From positions 1 through 31,287 of the forward strand of contig JAKFER010000247.1 in assembly GCA_036675565.1 (NCBI GenBank): DNA of 31,287 nt, in the 5' to 3' direction. The DNA is from JACCYQ01 sp036675565. GTDB lineage: Bacteria; Bacteroidota; Bacteroidia; Chitinophagales; Chitinophagaceae. Shown here piece after piece: positions 7,812 through 16,026 of the stretch. Within the stretch, counting starts at the first letter, position 1, and every line of letters starts with the position of its first letter. Position numbers and translations under genes: made by a program. The notes under the pieces were generated by a model, which ran no database searches, had not been told where the DNA came from, and was given only the letters and a program-made list of their open reading frames with translations.

Positions 7812-10388
7812 ATGATACCAACAAGTACACTAAAAAAAAGTAAAGGCTACCAGGTTATTACAAACTGGCTTTTATCAATGGATAAAAAACCATTTGCTTT
7901 CCAGGAGCAAGCCTGGGCACAAATGATGGAAGAAAGATCCGGGTTGGTAAATGCACCTACCGGAACGGGAAAAACGTATTCTGTTTTTTTAGGCGCCGTG
8001 ATCCATTTTATCAATCAACATCCTGATGACTATCAATCCAAATCTAAAAATGGTTTGCAATTAATCTGGATCACCCCGCTTCGTGCACTGGCAAAAGATA
8101 TCGGTCGTGCAATGGAAGAAGTTTTTTTTCACCTGGGTATGAATTGGAAAGTGGGTATTCGCAATGGGGATACTGATACAGCCGAGAGAGCCAGGCAAAA
8201 AAGGCAAATGCCCGAAGTGCTGATCATCACACCAGAAAGTCTGCACCTGTTATTGGCACAGAAGAATAATGCTGATTATTTCAAAGCACTTCGTTTTATC
8301 GCGGTAGATGAATGGCATGAACTGATTGGCAGTAAAAGAGGTGTGCAAGTAGAATTGGCGATCAGCCGGTTGGTGGGAATGAGAAAAGAAAGTCAAAAGT
8401 TAAAAGTCAAAAGTCAAAATGATAAATCCGAAAATGAAAACACTAAACATCAAACCCTAAACTCTAAACTTTCTATCTGGGGTATATCTGCAACTATTGG
8501 AAATCTGGAGGAAGCGAAAGAGGTTTTGCTTGCGCCACTAACATTACTCAATATCGACCCGTCAGAATCTGCGATCATCAAAGCAAATATTCATAAAAAT
8601 ATTTCTGTTGAATCCATATTCCCGGATGAAATAGAAAAATATCCATGGGCAGGTCACCTGGGATTGAAACTGATTGATAAAGTAGTGCCGATCATCAATG
8701 ACAATAAAACAACGCTGATCTTCATCAACACCCGCGGTATGAGTGAGCGCTGGTATCAATCGCTGCTGAATGTTTCCCCAGACCTGGCAGGATTACTGGC
8801 TCTTCATCATGGCAGTATTGAAATGGAACTGCGTACCTGGGTTGAAGAAACTTTGCACACCGGTAAATTAAAAGCAGTAGTAAGTACTGCCAGTCTGGAT
8901 CTCGGTGTAGATTTTCGACCAGTGGATACCGTTATACAGGTTGGTTCTCCCAAAGGTGTTGCCCGATTTCTGCAGCGTGCCGGTCGCAGCGGTCATCAGC
9001 CTGATGCTGTTAGCCGCATTTATTTTTTGCCAACGCATTCTTTGGAACTGGTTGAAGCTGCAGCACTGAAACAAGCCATTAAAGAGAATATTGTAGAAAG
9101 TCGTGAACCAAGATTGCTTTGTTATGATGTTTTGATCCAATACCTGAATACACTGGCCGTAGGCGATGGTTTTTACCCGGAACAAATTTATGATGAAGTA
9201 AAAAAAACTTACGGTTATCAATACCTGGAAAAAGAAGACTGGGACCAGCTTCTGCATTTTATCACATCTGGTGGTTCGGCATTGCAACAATATGATGAAT
9301 ATAAAAAAGTGGAGGTGATCGATGGTTTATTCAAGATCAACAGTCGCCGCATTGCCATGCGACACCGGATGCATATTGGCACCATTGTGAGTGATGCCAT
9401 GTTGCGGGTTAAATTTTTATCAGGCGGTTATATTGGTGTGATAGAAGAATATTTTATCAGCCGGCTGATGCCCGGTGATGTGTTTACCCTTGCCGGTCGC
9501 AACCTGGAATTTATTATGATCAAGGATATGACGGCCATTGTAAAAAAATCTAACGCCAAAAAATCCATGGTGCCCAGCTGGCAGGGTGGCCGCATGCCAT
9601 TATCAGCCAACCTGGGCAGAAAATTACGGGAGATGTTTAATATGCCTGCTGCGGAAACCAAAACTAAAAATGAACCCGAAGAATTAAAAATCCTGAAACC
9701 TCTTTTCCAGTTACAGAAAAAATTATCACATGTTCCCCGGGAAGATGAATTACTGGTTGAACAGATTGAGACAAGGGATGGATTTCATTTGTTTGTATAC
9801 CCGTTTGAAGGAAGGTTGGTACACGAAGCCATGGCCGCCATTTTAGCATACCGCATCAGCCTGGTTACACCCATCAGTTTTTCTTTTGCCATGAATGATT
9901 ATGGATTTGAATTATTAAGCGATCAACCGATACCGGTAGATGACAGCAATGTATATGAATTATTTTCACCCGAAAACCTGCTGAACGATATTCAGCGTAG
10001 CATGAATGCAACGGAAATGGCCAAACGAAAATTCAGGGATATCGCTGTAATCGGCGGACTCATATTCCAGGGTTTCCCGGGTGAACAAAAAAAAGCCAGG
10101 CACCTGCAGTCATCCGCATCATTGTTGTTTAAAGTTTTCAGTGAATATGAACCAAACAATGTGCTGATCAGGCAGGCTTATAATGAAGTAATGGAACAAC
10201 AGATGGAAGAAGAAAGGCTTCGTCAAATGCTTGAACGCATACAACAATCTAAAATCATACTCACCTTTCCTGAACGCTTAACGCCATTTTGTTTTCCTAT
10301 TAAAGTAGACAGTATGCGGGAAGATCTTTCATCTGAAAAACTGGAGGACCGGGTAAGGAAGATGCAGCAGCAATTGGAGGGAAGTTGA
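7812..10388 (+). CDS. Ligase-associated Lhr-like DEXH-box DNA helicase
   Basis: This 858-residue superfamily 2 helicase is of the Lhr-like type found in 'ligase-associated DNA damage response' gene sets. Helicase motifs appear in order: Walker A APTGTGKT (residues 48-55), DEWH (166-169), SAT (226-228), TLIFINTRGMSE (motif IV), VVSTASLDLGVDF (motif V) and QRAGRSGHQ (motif VI). A long C-terminal half typical of Lhr follows. It is expected to be an ATP-driven 3'-5' DNA translocase used in repair. Residues 191-221 form a lysine/serine/asparagine-rich insert whose DNA looks like the intergenic repeats nearby. The insert sits just before the SAT motif, so it is probably a surface loop. Downstream, the partner pdeM is 351 bases away. 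The exonuclease and ATP-dependent ligase usually found with these two are not in the window. Confidence 0.9.
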   Translation: MIPTSTLKKSKGYQVITNWLLSMDKKPFAFQEQAWAQMMEERSGLVNAPTGTGKTYSVFLGAVIHFINQHPDDYQSKSKNGLQLIWITPLRALAKDIGRAMEEVFFHLGMNWKVGIRNGDTDTAERARQKRQMPEVLIITPESLHLLLAQKNNADYFKALRFIAVDEWHELIGSKRGVQVELAISRLVGMRKESQKLKVKSQNDKSENENTKHQTLNSKLSIWGISATIGNLEEAKEVLLAPLTLLNIDPSESAIIKANIHKNISVESIFPDEIEKYPWAGHLGLKLIDKVVPIINDNKTTLIFINTRGMSERWYQSLLNVSPDLAGLLALHHGSIEMELRTWVEETLHTGKLKAVVSTASLDLGVDFRPVDTVIQVGSPKGVARFLQRAGRSGHQPDAVSRIYFLPTHSLELVEAAALKQAIKENIVESREPRLLCYDVLIQYLNTLAVGDGFYPEQIYDEVKKTYGYQYLEKEDWDQLLHFITSGGSALQQYDEYKKVEVIDGLFKINSRRIAMRHRMHIGTIVSDAMLRVKFLSGGYIGVIEEYFISRLMPGDVFTLAGRNLEFIMIKDMTAIVKKSNAKKSMVPSWQGGRMPLSANLGRKLREMFNMPAAETKTKNEPEELKILKPLFQLQKKLSHVPREDELLVEQIETRDGFHLFVYPFEGRLVHEAMAAILAYRISLVTPISFSFAMNDYGFELLSDQPIPVDDSNVYELFSPENLLNDIQRSMNATEMAKRKFRDIAVIGGLIFQGFPGEQKKARHLQSSASLLFKVFSEYEPNNVLIRQAYNEVMEQQMEEERLRQMLERIQQSKIILTFPERLTPFCFPIKVDSMREDLSSEKLEDRVRKMQQQLEGS
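8382..8474 (+). repeat. Intergenic-type low-complexity repeat inside the helicase gene
   Basis: About 90 bases within the helicase reading frame consist of AGTCAAAAGTTAAAAGTC-type units followed by AAACCCTAAACTCTAAACTT. The second half resembles noncoding DNA at 7771-7785 and 10583-10714. The segment adds about 31 residues without breaking the frame. Confidence 0.6.
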
Positions 10389-10739
10389 ATGGTTGAATGG
10401 TTGATATTTTAACAGGCCCTTCGGCAGGCTCAGGATGGAAATGGGATATTAGGAATTAGGAATTGGGAATTGGGCTGATTAATGTAGTTAATAAACTGAT
10501 GGTTGAATAGTTGAATGGTTGATCGTTTGTCAGGTTGTTTGACAGTTAAACAATCGTTTAACAATGATTCAACAATCGTCAGCCATTTTAAACTAAACCC
10601 CTAAACTTTCTAAACAACTAAACCCCTAAACTTAAGCTAAACGTTAAACTTGTCATCCCTGCCTGCCCCGATGTATATCGTGGGAGCTTGCCGAAGGAGT
10701 AAACTCTAAACTTACATTCCTACATTTGCATTCGTCAAA
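10389..10739. repeat. Repeat-filled gap between lhr-like helicase and pdeM
   Basis: This 351-base gap contains no gene. It holds GTTGAATGGTTGA-type units (10384-10404 and 10499-10523), AATTAGGAATTGGGAATTGGG units (10453-10474) and TAAACCCCTAAACTT-type units (10590-10650). Two inverted segments of 14 bases, 10418-10431 and 10684-10697, match at 13 positions (CCTTCGGCAGGCTC against GAGCTTGCCGAAGG). A short hairpin, CCCGAT/ATCGtGGG, lies near 10667-10684. The gap probably grew by insertion of small repeats. Confidence 0.65.
10721..10728 (+). promoter_or_regulatory. -7 promoter box before pdeM
   Basis: TACATTTG matches the Bacteroidota -7 consensus TAnnTTTG at every fixed position. It lies 12 bases before the pdeM ATG, so a transcript starting here would be nearly leaderless. 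No TTTG is seen at the expected -33 distance. The box suggests that pdeM has its own promoter after being separated from the helicase gene. Confidence 0.4.
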
Positions 10740-11396
10740 ATGAATGCACCCTTATTACACATTATAAAAGATCAGCATTGCTGGCTAAGTCCCGGCCGTT
10801 GTATATTCTGGGAAGAAGAAAAAGCATTGATTCTGTCTGATCTGCATTTTGGAAAAACAGGTCATTTTAGAAAGGCCGGCATTGCAGTTCCTGCACATGT
10901 TTATAAAGAAGACCTGCAGCGACTGGTTGAACAGGTTCAATATTTTCAACCCCACCAAATAATTATTGTAGGTGACCTGTTTCACAGTAAAGCCAATAAA
11001 GAACTGGAATTATTTTCCAAATGGAGAGAAAGTTTTTCTTCCATAACCATCCGTTTGATAAAAGGGAATCATGATATTTTAAAAGATGAAGGATACGAAG
11101 CCATGAACATGGAAGTACATCAAACTTCATGGCAACAGGGACCATTTTCTTTTTGTCATGATTGCGATGACCTGGAGGATGATGCTGAAACATATGCTTT
11201 TTCGGGACATATACACCCGGGCATCCGCATCAGTGGAAAAGCCAGGCAGGCATTGCAATTTCCCTGCTATTACTTCACACAAAATTATTGTGTAATGCCG
11301 GCATTTAGCCGCTTTACAGGTATTGCTTTAATATCGCCCAAAAAGAAAGAGCAGGTATTTGCAATAGCAGATGAACAGGTCATTAAAATTTTATAA
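10740..11396 (+). CDS. pdeM: Ligase-associated DNA damage response endonuclease PdeM
   Basis: This 218-residue calcineurin-like metallophosphoesterase has all metal-binding motifs: SDLHFGK (D34, H36), VGDLFHSK (D79), KGNHD (N110, H111) and SGHIHPG (H157, H159). The short length and these spacings match the PdeM family, a DNA phosphodiesterase encoded with Lhr-like helicase, exonuclease and ligase genes. Here only the helicase is nearby. The stop codon at 11394-11396 directly abuts the stop codon of the convergent DUF5916 gene, with no base between them. A near-perfect -7 box lies just upstream. Confidence 0.88.
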   Translation: MNAPLLHIIKDQHCWLSPGRCIFWEEEKALILSDLHFGKTGHFRKAGIAVPAHVYKEDLQRLVEQVQYFQPHQIIIVGDLFHSKANKELELFSKWRESFSSITIRLIKGNHDILKDEGYEAMNMEVHQTSWQQGPFSFCHDCDDLEDDAETYAFSGHIHPGIRISGKARQALQFPCYYFTQNYCVMPAFSRFTGIALISPKKKEQVFAIADEQVIKIL

Positions 11397-13841
11397 TTAT
11401 TTTTTCCTGAACTGGTTATAATCCAAAAAGTAAATAAAGCGAAAAGTAAATTCATTGCCATGCCGCAGGTGCAATAACTGGCCAACATTGGATAAATAAC
11501 TGCGATGACGGGTTCCATCAATCTGTTCGTCGTTACCCAACCAATTTTTATATCCCAAAATTATACGGCTTCCTAAACGGAAATCCCAGGTAAAGAATGC
11601 ATCGATATTAAAGATGTTGACGTTGGCATCATAACCCGGCGTTAATGGCACAGGTGCACCCGGATCTCCATCGGCAGTAACCTGGTTAAGCCTGTTGAAA
11701 ATCACTTTGCTCCAATAATGTCGGGCCCTTAACGAAACGTTCATCCGCGAAGTGAAGTTATACGTACCCGTTAGTAACGAGGTGACATCCGTAAAATCAA
11801 CAAAACCAATGATGGGATCACCATTCTGTCTGCCTGCATAAACAATATAATCCGTTTCTTTTTCTCTTGAATTATTCAGATCGAGGCTAAACTTATTGCT
11901 GAACCGGTAACGGGCACCCAGGCCCAGTATTGAATAAAACTTATCTTCTTTAAAGAACCCTCCTAATGCATTATATGAAACAAATAAACGCTTGCGACTA
12001 TCCGTACTGCCACTTAAACTGGTATAAACAAAAGCAGGCCTTTTTACATAGCGGCCCGGCGTATTCAGCACATAATGGTCTTTGCTTTCAACCGGGTAAG
12101 CGCCGGCAGTTAAGGATATATCCCAGAAATTTTTAAAGAAATAAAAAGCTTTCGCTTCCATCTGCAGGCTTGCAAACTGGTTAGGATCATACAAACGATT
12201 ATACTGCAGGAATAAACTGTAATTGTAATTCAGGAAATTTTTGGTGGGGGTAAAATGATTGTAACTGGCATTGGCTGTATAGATCAACCGGTTTGGCGCC
12301 TGTAAATAACCCAGGTCGCGGGGATCATAATCAGCGGTAATTAAAGTGGCTTGAGCACTGTACTGAATATTACCGCTCACTTTTGCCGCTTTTAAAAATG
12401 TATTGTATCCATCGTATGTGTCTGCACCAAATATTTTGCTGTAACGGGTGGCACCACGCAGGTTAAATATATTTTTATTATCGTACAAACTAAAGTCTAC
12501 AGCCGTAACATTCGCATCTCTTTCTTTGCCGCTTCTTAATACATTGGTATTGGTTAGCGTAACATAAGACCGGCCTTTTAATGATTGATCAATAACAACA
12601 ATATTGTAATTAGTGAGTGTTTCGGTTTCAATCTTCCGCTCTTCACCGGTTGAGCGGTCATAAACGATGGCATGTGTTGGGGCGGTTACCGCATTAAAAA
12701 TACCTATACCCGTTTTCTTTTTTGTTCTGCCCGAAAATTTAATGGCATTATATAATTGGGTGACCGATGGATTTTTAATGATATCGATATCCGGATCACT
12801 GTCCGGTAAACGATCTACTGCATTATACCCTGTAGGTATAGCCCCCACCCGGCGTGAATAAAATAAACCGGCTTTGTTAAACAGCTCTGTTCCTTCTGTA
12901 AAAAAGGGCCGGTTTTCCTCAAACTGCACTTCAAAAGGCGTCAGGTTATTAACCAGGTTATCGGAAATGACCTGCCCGAAATAAGGAATTAGCGTAGCAT
13001 CCAATGTAAAACTCTCGTTGATACCATACTTTACATCCATACCGCCATTGCGTAACCAATCCGTTTTGTATTCATTTCCATCCGGGTTGACCCTGACACC
13101 ACCGGAAACATAGGGCGAAAAGCTTAAACGCAAAGGAGGTTCAATATTCTGGAGTGATTTAAATAAACCAAACTGATTCAAAAAACCATTTACATCCGGG
13201 CTAACGGGACTCCAGAAAGAAGTTTCATTGTTTCTCCTGGTAAAGCGCAGAAATTGCAAACCCCAATCCTGTATTGCTTTATCAGAAAAACGAAGGGATA
13301 TATAGGGAATGCGCATTTCAACAGACCATCCGTCATCATGCATGGCCACCTTACTTTCCCAGACTGCATCCCAGGTTTTATCACCATAAGACCCGTAACC
13401 ACTTCCCAGGTTAGGACCCATACGGGCATCCGTTTGAACATTTACACTGGTTACCAGGAACTGGAAACCATTTTGTTTATCATTATAAGTATCAAAAAAT
13501 ATAGAAAAATAATCTACATCGCTTTGTTGTTCATCATCGCGGGCCGTCAATTGTTTACGAATATTTGCCGGATTATCATATAAATAAGCACCCACATAAA
13601 CAGCATAGTTATCATACACCACCCTAACTTCTGAACGAACAGTGGCAGGCTGGCCAACATCAGGAAAATTTTGAATAAAGTTGGTAGCTATGGGTACCGA
13701 TTCCCAGGTTGCATCATTTAGTTTACCATCTATTACAGGGGCTTGTTCTATGCGGATAGCATTTAATGAAGGTTGTGCATAAAGTGATATACAAAAACCA
13801 AGAAAAACAAAGGGTATGAACATCAACCGCTTCAATATCAT
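11397..13841 (-). CDS. DUF5916-type outer-membrane protein with CBM9-like N-terminal domain
   Basis: This is an 814-residue exported protein. The ATG at 13841 (MILKRLMF) gives a normal signal peptide: two basic residues, a hydrophobic core of about 15 residues and a cleavage site near LYAQP. An upstream extension to 13907 would put 22 non-signal residues before it. Residues about 25-200 look like a carbohydrate-binding-like (CBM9-type) domain, including APVIDGKLNDATWESV and the DDEQQSDVDYFSIFFDTYND segment. The rest is rich in alternating aromatic and polar residues typical of an outer-membrane beta barrel. This layout matches the Bacteroidota DUF5916 family. Its ligand is unknown. It is not a classic SusC protein, because no plug-type TonB-dependent domain is evident. 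A palindrome at 13911-13930 lies upstream. Confidence 0.8.
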   Translation of the reverse strand: MILKRLMFIPFVFLGFCISLYAQPSLNAIRIEQAPVIDGKLNDATWESVPIATNFIQNFPDVGQPATVRSEVRVVYDNYAVYVGAYLYDNPANIRKQLTARDDEQQSDVDYFSIFFDTYNDKQNGFQFLVTSVNVQTDARMGPNLGSGYGSYGDKTWDAVWESKVAMHDDGWSVEMRIPYISLRFSDKAIQDWGLQFLRFTRRNNETSFWSPVSPDVNGFLNQFGLFKSLQNIEPPLRLSFSPYVSGGVRVNPDGNEYKTDWLRNGGMDVKYGINESFTLDATLIPYFGQVISDNLVNNLTPFEVQFEENRPFFTEGTELFNKAGLFYSRRVGAIPTGYNAVDRLPDSDPDIDIIKNPSVTQLYNAIKFSGRTKKKTGIGIFNAVTAPTHAIVYDRSTGEERKIETETLTNYNIVVIDQSLKGRSYVTLTNTNVLRSGKERDANVTAVDFSLYDNKNIFNLRGATRYSKIFGADTYDGYNTFLKAAKVSGNIQYSAQATLITADYDPRDLGYLQAPNRLIYTANASYNHFTPTKNFLNYNYSLFLQYNRLYDPNQFASLQMEAKAFYFFKNFWDISLTAGAYPVESKDHYVLNTPGRYVKRPAFVYTSLSGSTDSRKRLFVSYNALGGFFKEDKFYSILGLGARYRFSNKFSLDLNNSREKETDYIVYAGRQNGDPIIGFVDFTDVTSLLTGTYNFTSRMNVSLRARHYWSKVIFNRLNQVTADGDPGAPVPLTPGYDANVNIFNIDAFFTWDFRLGSRIILGYKNWLGNDEQIDGTRHRSYLSNVGQLLHLRHGNEFTFRFIYFLDYNQFRKK

Positions 13842-13910
13842 AAGAATAGTTTTCTCCAAGCGGTGTAAATATATGAATTGCCCACGTAGTTTTACATGGC
13901 AGATCAAAAA

Positions 13911-13930
13911 ATACTAATGACCATTAGTAT
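13911..13930. promoter_or_regulatory. Palindrome, possible operator upstream of the DUF5916 gene
   Basis: ATACTAATG-AC-CATTAGTAT is an inverted repeat with nine-base perfect arms around two bases. It lies 70 bases upstream of the DUF5916 start and 14 bases beyond the end of the XRE/S24 regulator gene. The half-site ACTAAT/ATTAG also occurs in front of the regulator gene, so it may be a binding site for that regulator. No T-run follows the arms closely enough to make a good terminator for the regulator gene. Confidence 0.5.
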
Positions 13931-13943
13931 AAATTAATAATAA

Positions 13944-14693
13944 TCAGTTCATACGCTTTTTAAGGGTAGAAACCTGGTCCTGCAGGTTGCTGACAAGCCC
14001 TGCTAATTGATTGACATCCCATCGCTGTTGTGTATTGGCCTTTGAAATAACCATCTGTGCCTGCCAGATCTCCATTACATCCTCCGCATTCATGGAATAT
14101 GGCTGATAAGTTGGATTATCACTTACCATGGTCAATTTGTTTTTAGAGCGGTTGTTTTTGAGTACTCTTTTATAAACAATGCCTTCGTTGCGGGAAACTA
14201 CGATATAGGTTTGGTTTGATTTGAGATCGGAAAGATCCTCTACTTTTTCTCCAACAATAACGGACCCGCTTGGTGTGGGCATCATTGAATCGCCAATGAT
14301 TTCGAATGCCCGGTAATTTCCGCCAGCCAACATGGGTAATGTAAAAGTATTGAGTTCATCAACAAATTCAGGATCTGCATATCCAGCCATATAACCCGCA
14401 GCTGCTTTCACCGGTACAAAGGGTATATCCGGGCGACCGCCTGCTAATTTCTGCGCTCTTCTTTTAGCCAGGTAATTGCCTTTATTATCTCCGAGATCTT
14501 TTCGCAGCAGATCATCGAGTGTCAGTTTAAACATGTCAGCCACAATTTCCAGCACTTCAATCCTGGGTTCAGCCCGCTCCTCTTCATAAGCTCCTAATAA
14601 AGATCTTTTGATAGAAAGTTTATTAGCGAATTCTTCCTGTGTTAACCCACGGAGTTTGCGTAGGTATTTTAAATTTTTGCTGGCTACAGACAT
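13944..14693 (-). CDS. XRE-family regulator with LexA-like S24 peptidase domain
   Basis: This 249-residue protein has an N-terminal XRE helix-turn-helix (about residues 7-62, with GLTQEEFANKLSIKRSLLGAYEE) and a C-terminal S24/LexA-type domain. The catalytic Ser136 in IGDSMMP and Lys175 in IVYKRVL are present, and an Ala99-Gly100 pair lies 36 residues before the serine. These spacings are close to those of E. coli LexA (Ala84-Gly85, Ser119, Lys156), so RecA-stimulated self-cleavage is possible. The last 20 residues (LAGLVSNLQDQVSTLKKRMN) may form a coiled coil. It is probably a repressor that is inactivated under stress. It is transcribed divergently from surE, with possible operators in the 60-base gap. 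It could also act without cleavage, as some phage-like C2 repressors do. Confidence 0.85.
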   Translation of the reverse strand: MSVASKNLKYLRKLRGLTQEEFANKLSIKRSLLGAYEEERAEPRIEVLEIVADMFKLTLDDLLRKDLGDNKGNYLAKRRAQKLAGGRPDIPFVPVKAAAGYMAGYADPEFVDELNTFTLPMLAGGNYRAFEIIGDSMMPTPSGSVIVGEKVEDLSDLKSNQTYIVVSRNEGIVYKRVLKNNRSKNKLTMVSDNPTYQPYSMNAEDVMEIWQAQMVISKANTQQRWDVNQLAGLVSNLQDQVSTLKKRMN

Positions 14694-14697
14694 GTTT

Positions 14698-14735
14698 AAC
14701 TAATTTAATTAGCTGCAAATTACTAATTTATTTAG
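14698..14735. promoter_or_regulatory. Two operator-like repeats between the S24 regulator and surE
   Basis: AACTAATTTAATTAG (14698-14712) and TACTAATTTATTTAG (14721-14735) are direct copies that differ at two positions, with start points 23 bases apart, about two helical turns. The first is itself an inverted repeat, CTAAT-TTA-ATTAG. They lie directly upstream of the regulator ATG (14693) and in the surE promoter region, which suggests autoregulation. Confidence 0.5.
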
Positions 14736-14828
14736 ATTTAAAAAATCCTTTCTATGTGTAAATACTTTCTTCTTTTTGGACAACCCAAAAAAAGTAAAGA
14801 TTTTTATAGCCTTAATTTAAATAACGGT

Positions 14829-15650
14829 ATGGCAAAAGCGAAAAAGGCAGAGGCAGGTAAAAAGAAAGGAAGTTCGGAAAAAAATGAAAAACCGGTTATC
14901 CTCGTTACCAATGATGATGGCATAACGGCCCCGGGTATCCGCAACCTGGTTGAAGCTGTTAAGGATCTAGGTACTGTAGTAGTAGTTGCACCCGACAAAC
15001 CCCAATCAGGTATGGGACATGCTATCACAATCGGCAGCCCATTGCGATTACATAAAGTGAACACCTTTGAAGGTATAGAAGCATACCAGTGTACCGGCAC
15101 CCCGGTAGATTGTGTAAAACTGGCGGTTGATAAGATTCTACATCGCAAACCGGATATCTGCGTAAGCGGTATTAATCACGGCGCCAACCACAGTATCAAT
15201 GTAATTTATTCGGGTACCATGTCTGCAGCTGTAGAAGCAGCCATTGAAAGTATACCTTCCATTGGATTTTCTTTGCTTGATTACAGTATAGAAGCTGATT
15301 TTGAAGGTGCCCGCAAATATGCCAGGTTAATTGTAGAATTGATGTTGAAACAAAAACTGGATAAACATTCAGTCTTGAATGTAAACATTCCGGCTGTCCC
15401 TGCGGAATTGATCAAAGGCATGCGCATCTGCCGGCAGGCTTATGCTAAATATGAAGAAGATTTTATTGAACGCGTTGATCCGCATAATCGTCATTACTAT
15501 TGGTTAACGGGAGAATTTGTAAACTTTGACAAAGGAAAGGACACCGATGTATGGGCACTGGCTAACAGTTATGTGAGTGTAGTACCTGTTACATTCGACC
15601 TAACCAACTACTCCCTGAAAGAAAAACTTGAAAAAACCTGGAATATATGA
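14829..15650 (+). CDS. surE: 5'/3'-nucleotidase SurE
   Basis: SurE is a metal-dependent phosphatase that removes phosphate from nucleoside monophosphates and is linked to stationary-phase survival. The chosen ATG at 14829 gives 273 residues. The family core begins at residue 22 with PVILVTNDDGITAPGI; N28, D29 and D30 fit the metal site. Further signatures are VVVAPDKPQSGMGHAIT, GTPVDCVKLA and CVSGINHGANHSINVIYSG. The first 20 residues are a lysine/alanine/glycine-rich extension not usual in SurE. Starting instead at 14754 would add 25 residues with no similarity to the family. It overlaps the next gene by four bases (ATGA). Confidence 0.93.
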   Translation: MAKAKKAEAGKKKGSSEKNEKPVILVTNDDGITAPGIRNLVEAVKDLGTVVVVAPDKPQSGMGHAITIGSPLRLHKVNTFEGIEAYQCTGTPVDCVKLAVDKILHRKPDICVSGINHGANHSINVIYSGTMSAAVEAAIESIPSIGFSLLDYSIEADFEGARKYARLIVELMLKQKLDKHSVLNVNIPAVPAELIKGMRICRQAYAKYEEDFIERVDPHNRHYYWLTGEFVNFDKGKDTDVWALANSYVSVVPVTFDLTNYSLKEKLEKTWNI

Positions 15651-15943
15651 TCCTTAAACGAGACAGCTTACCCCTTGGATTAATACTTGGATTATTAGGA
15701 CCTGTACTGGGTTTGGTAATCGTTTATTTTGTAAAATTTTCAGGATTTACTTTTATAGAATTCCTCGACTTATTTATCAATACCAACCGGTTAATCACTT
15801 CGATAGGATCTTTAAGCCTGCTGGCCAACGTTGTATTATTTACCATTTATATTAATACACACCGGGATCAGACCGCCAAGGGAATCTTCATTTTTACGTT
15901 AATCTATGGAATTGCGATCCTTATTTTAAAAATCCTGAACTAA
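15647..15943 (+). CDS. Small membrane protein following surE
   Basis: This 98-residue protein of unknown function starts in an ATGA overlap with the surE stop codon, so translation is probably coupled. Three hydrophobic helices are visible at about residues 9-31, 50-68 and 80-96, with short polar loops (NTNR; INTHRDQTAK). The N-terminus is positively charged (MILKRD). It lies between surE and lpxB, and conservation of this position in related genomes would test whether it assists lipid A or envelope synthesis. No catalytic motif is visible. Confidence 0.75.
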   Translation: MILKRDSLPLGLILGLLGPVLGLVIVYFVKFSGFTFIEFLDLFINTNRLITSIGSLSLLANVVLFTIYINTHRDQTAKGIFIFTLIYGIAILILKILN

Positions 15944-16026
15944 GAAAGGATTGAATTTTTACAATTTTATGGAAATGATTATTTCTGGAAACGCACCATG
16001 TAATTGAAAAACGATAATGTTGACAA

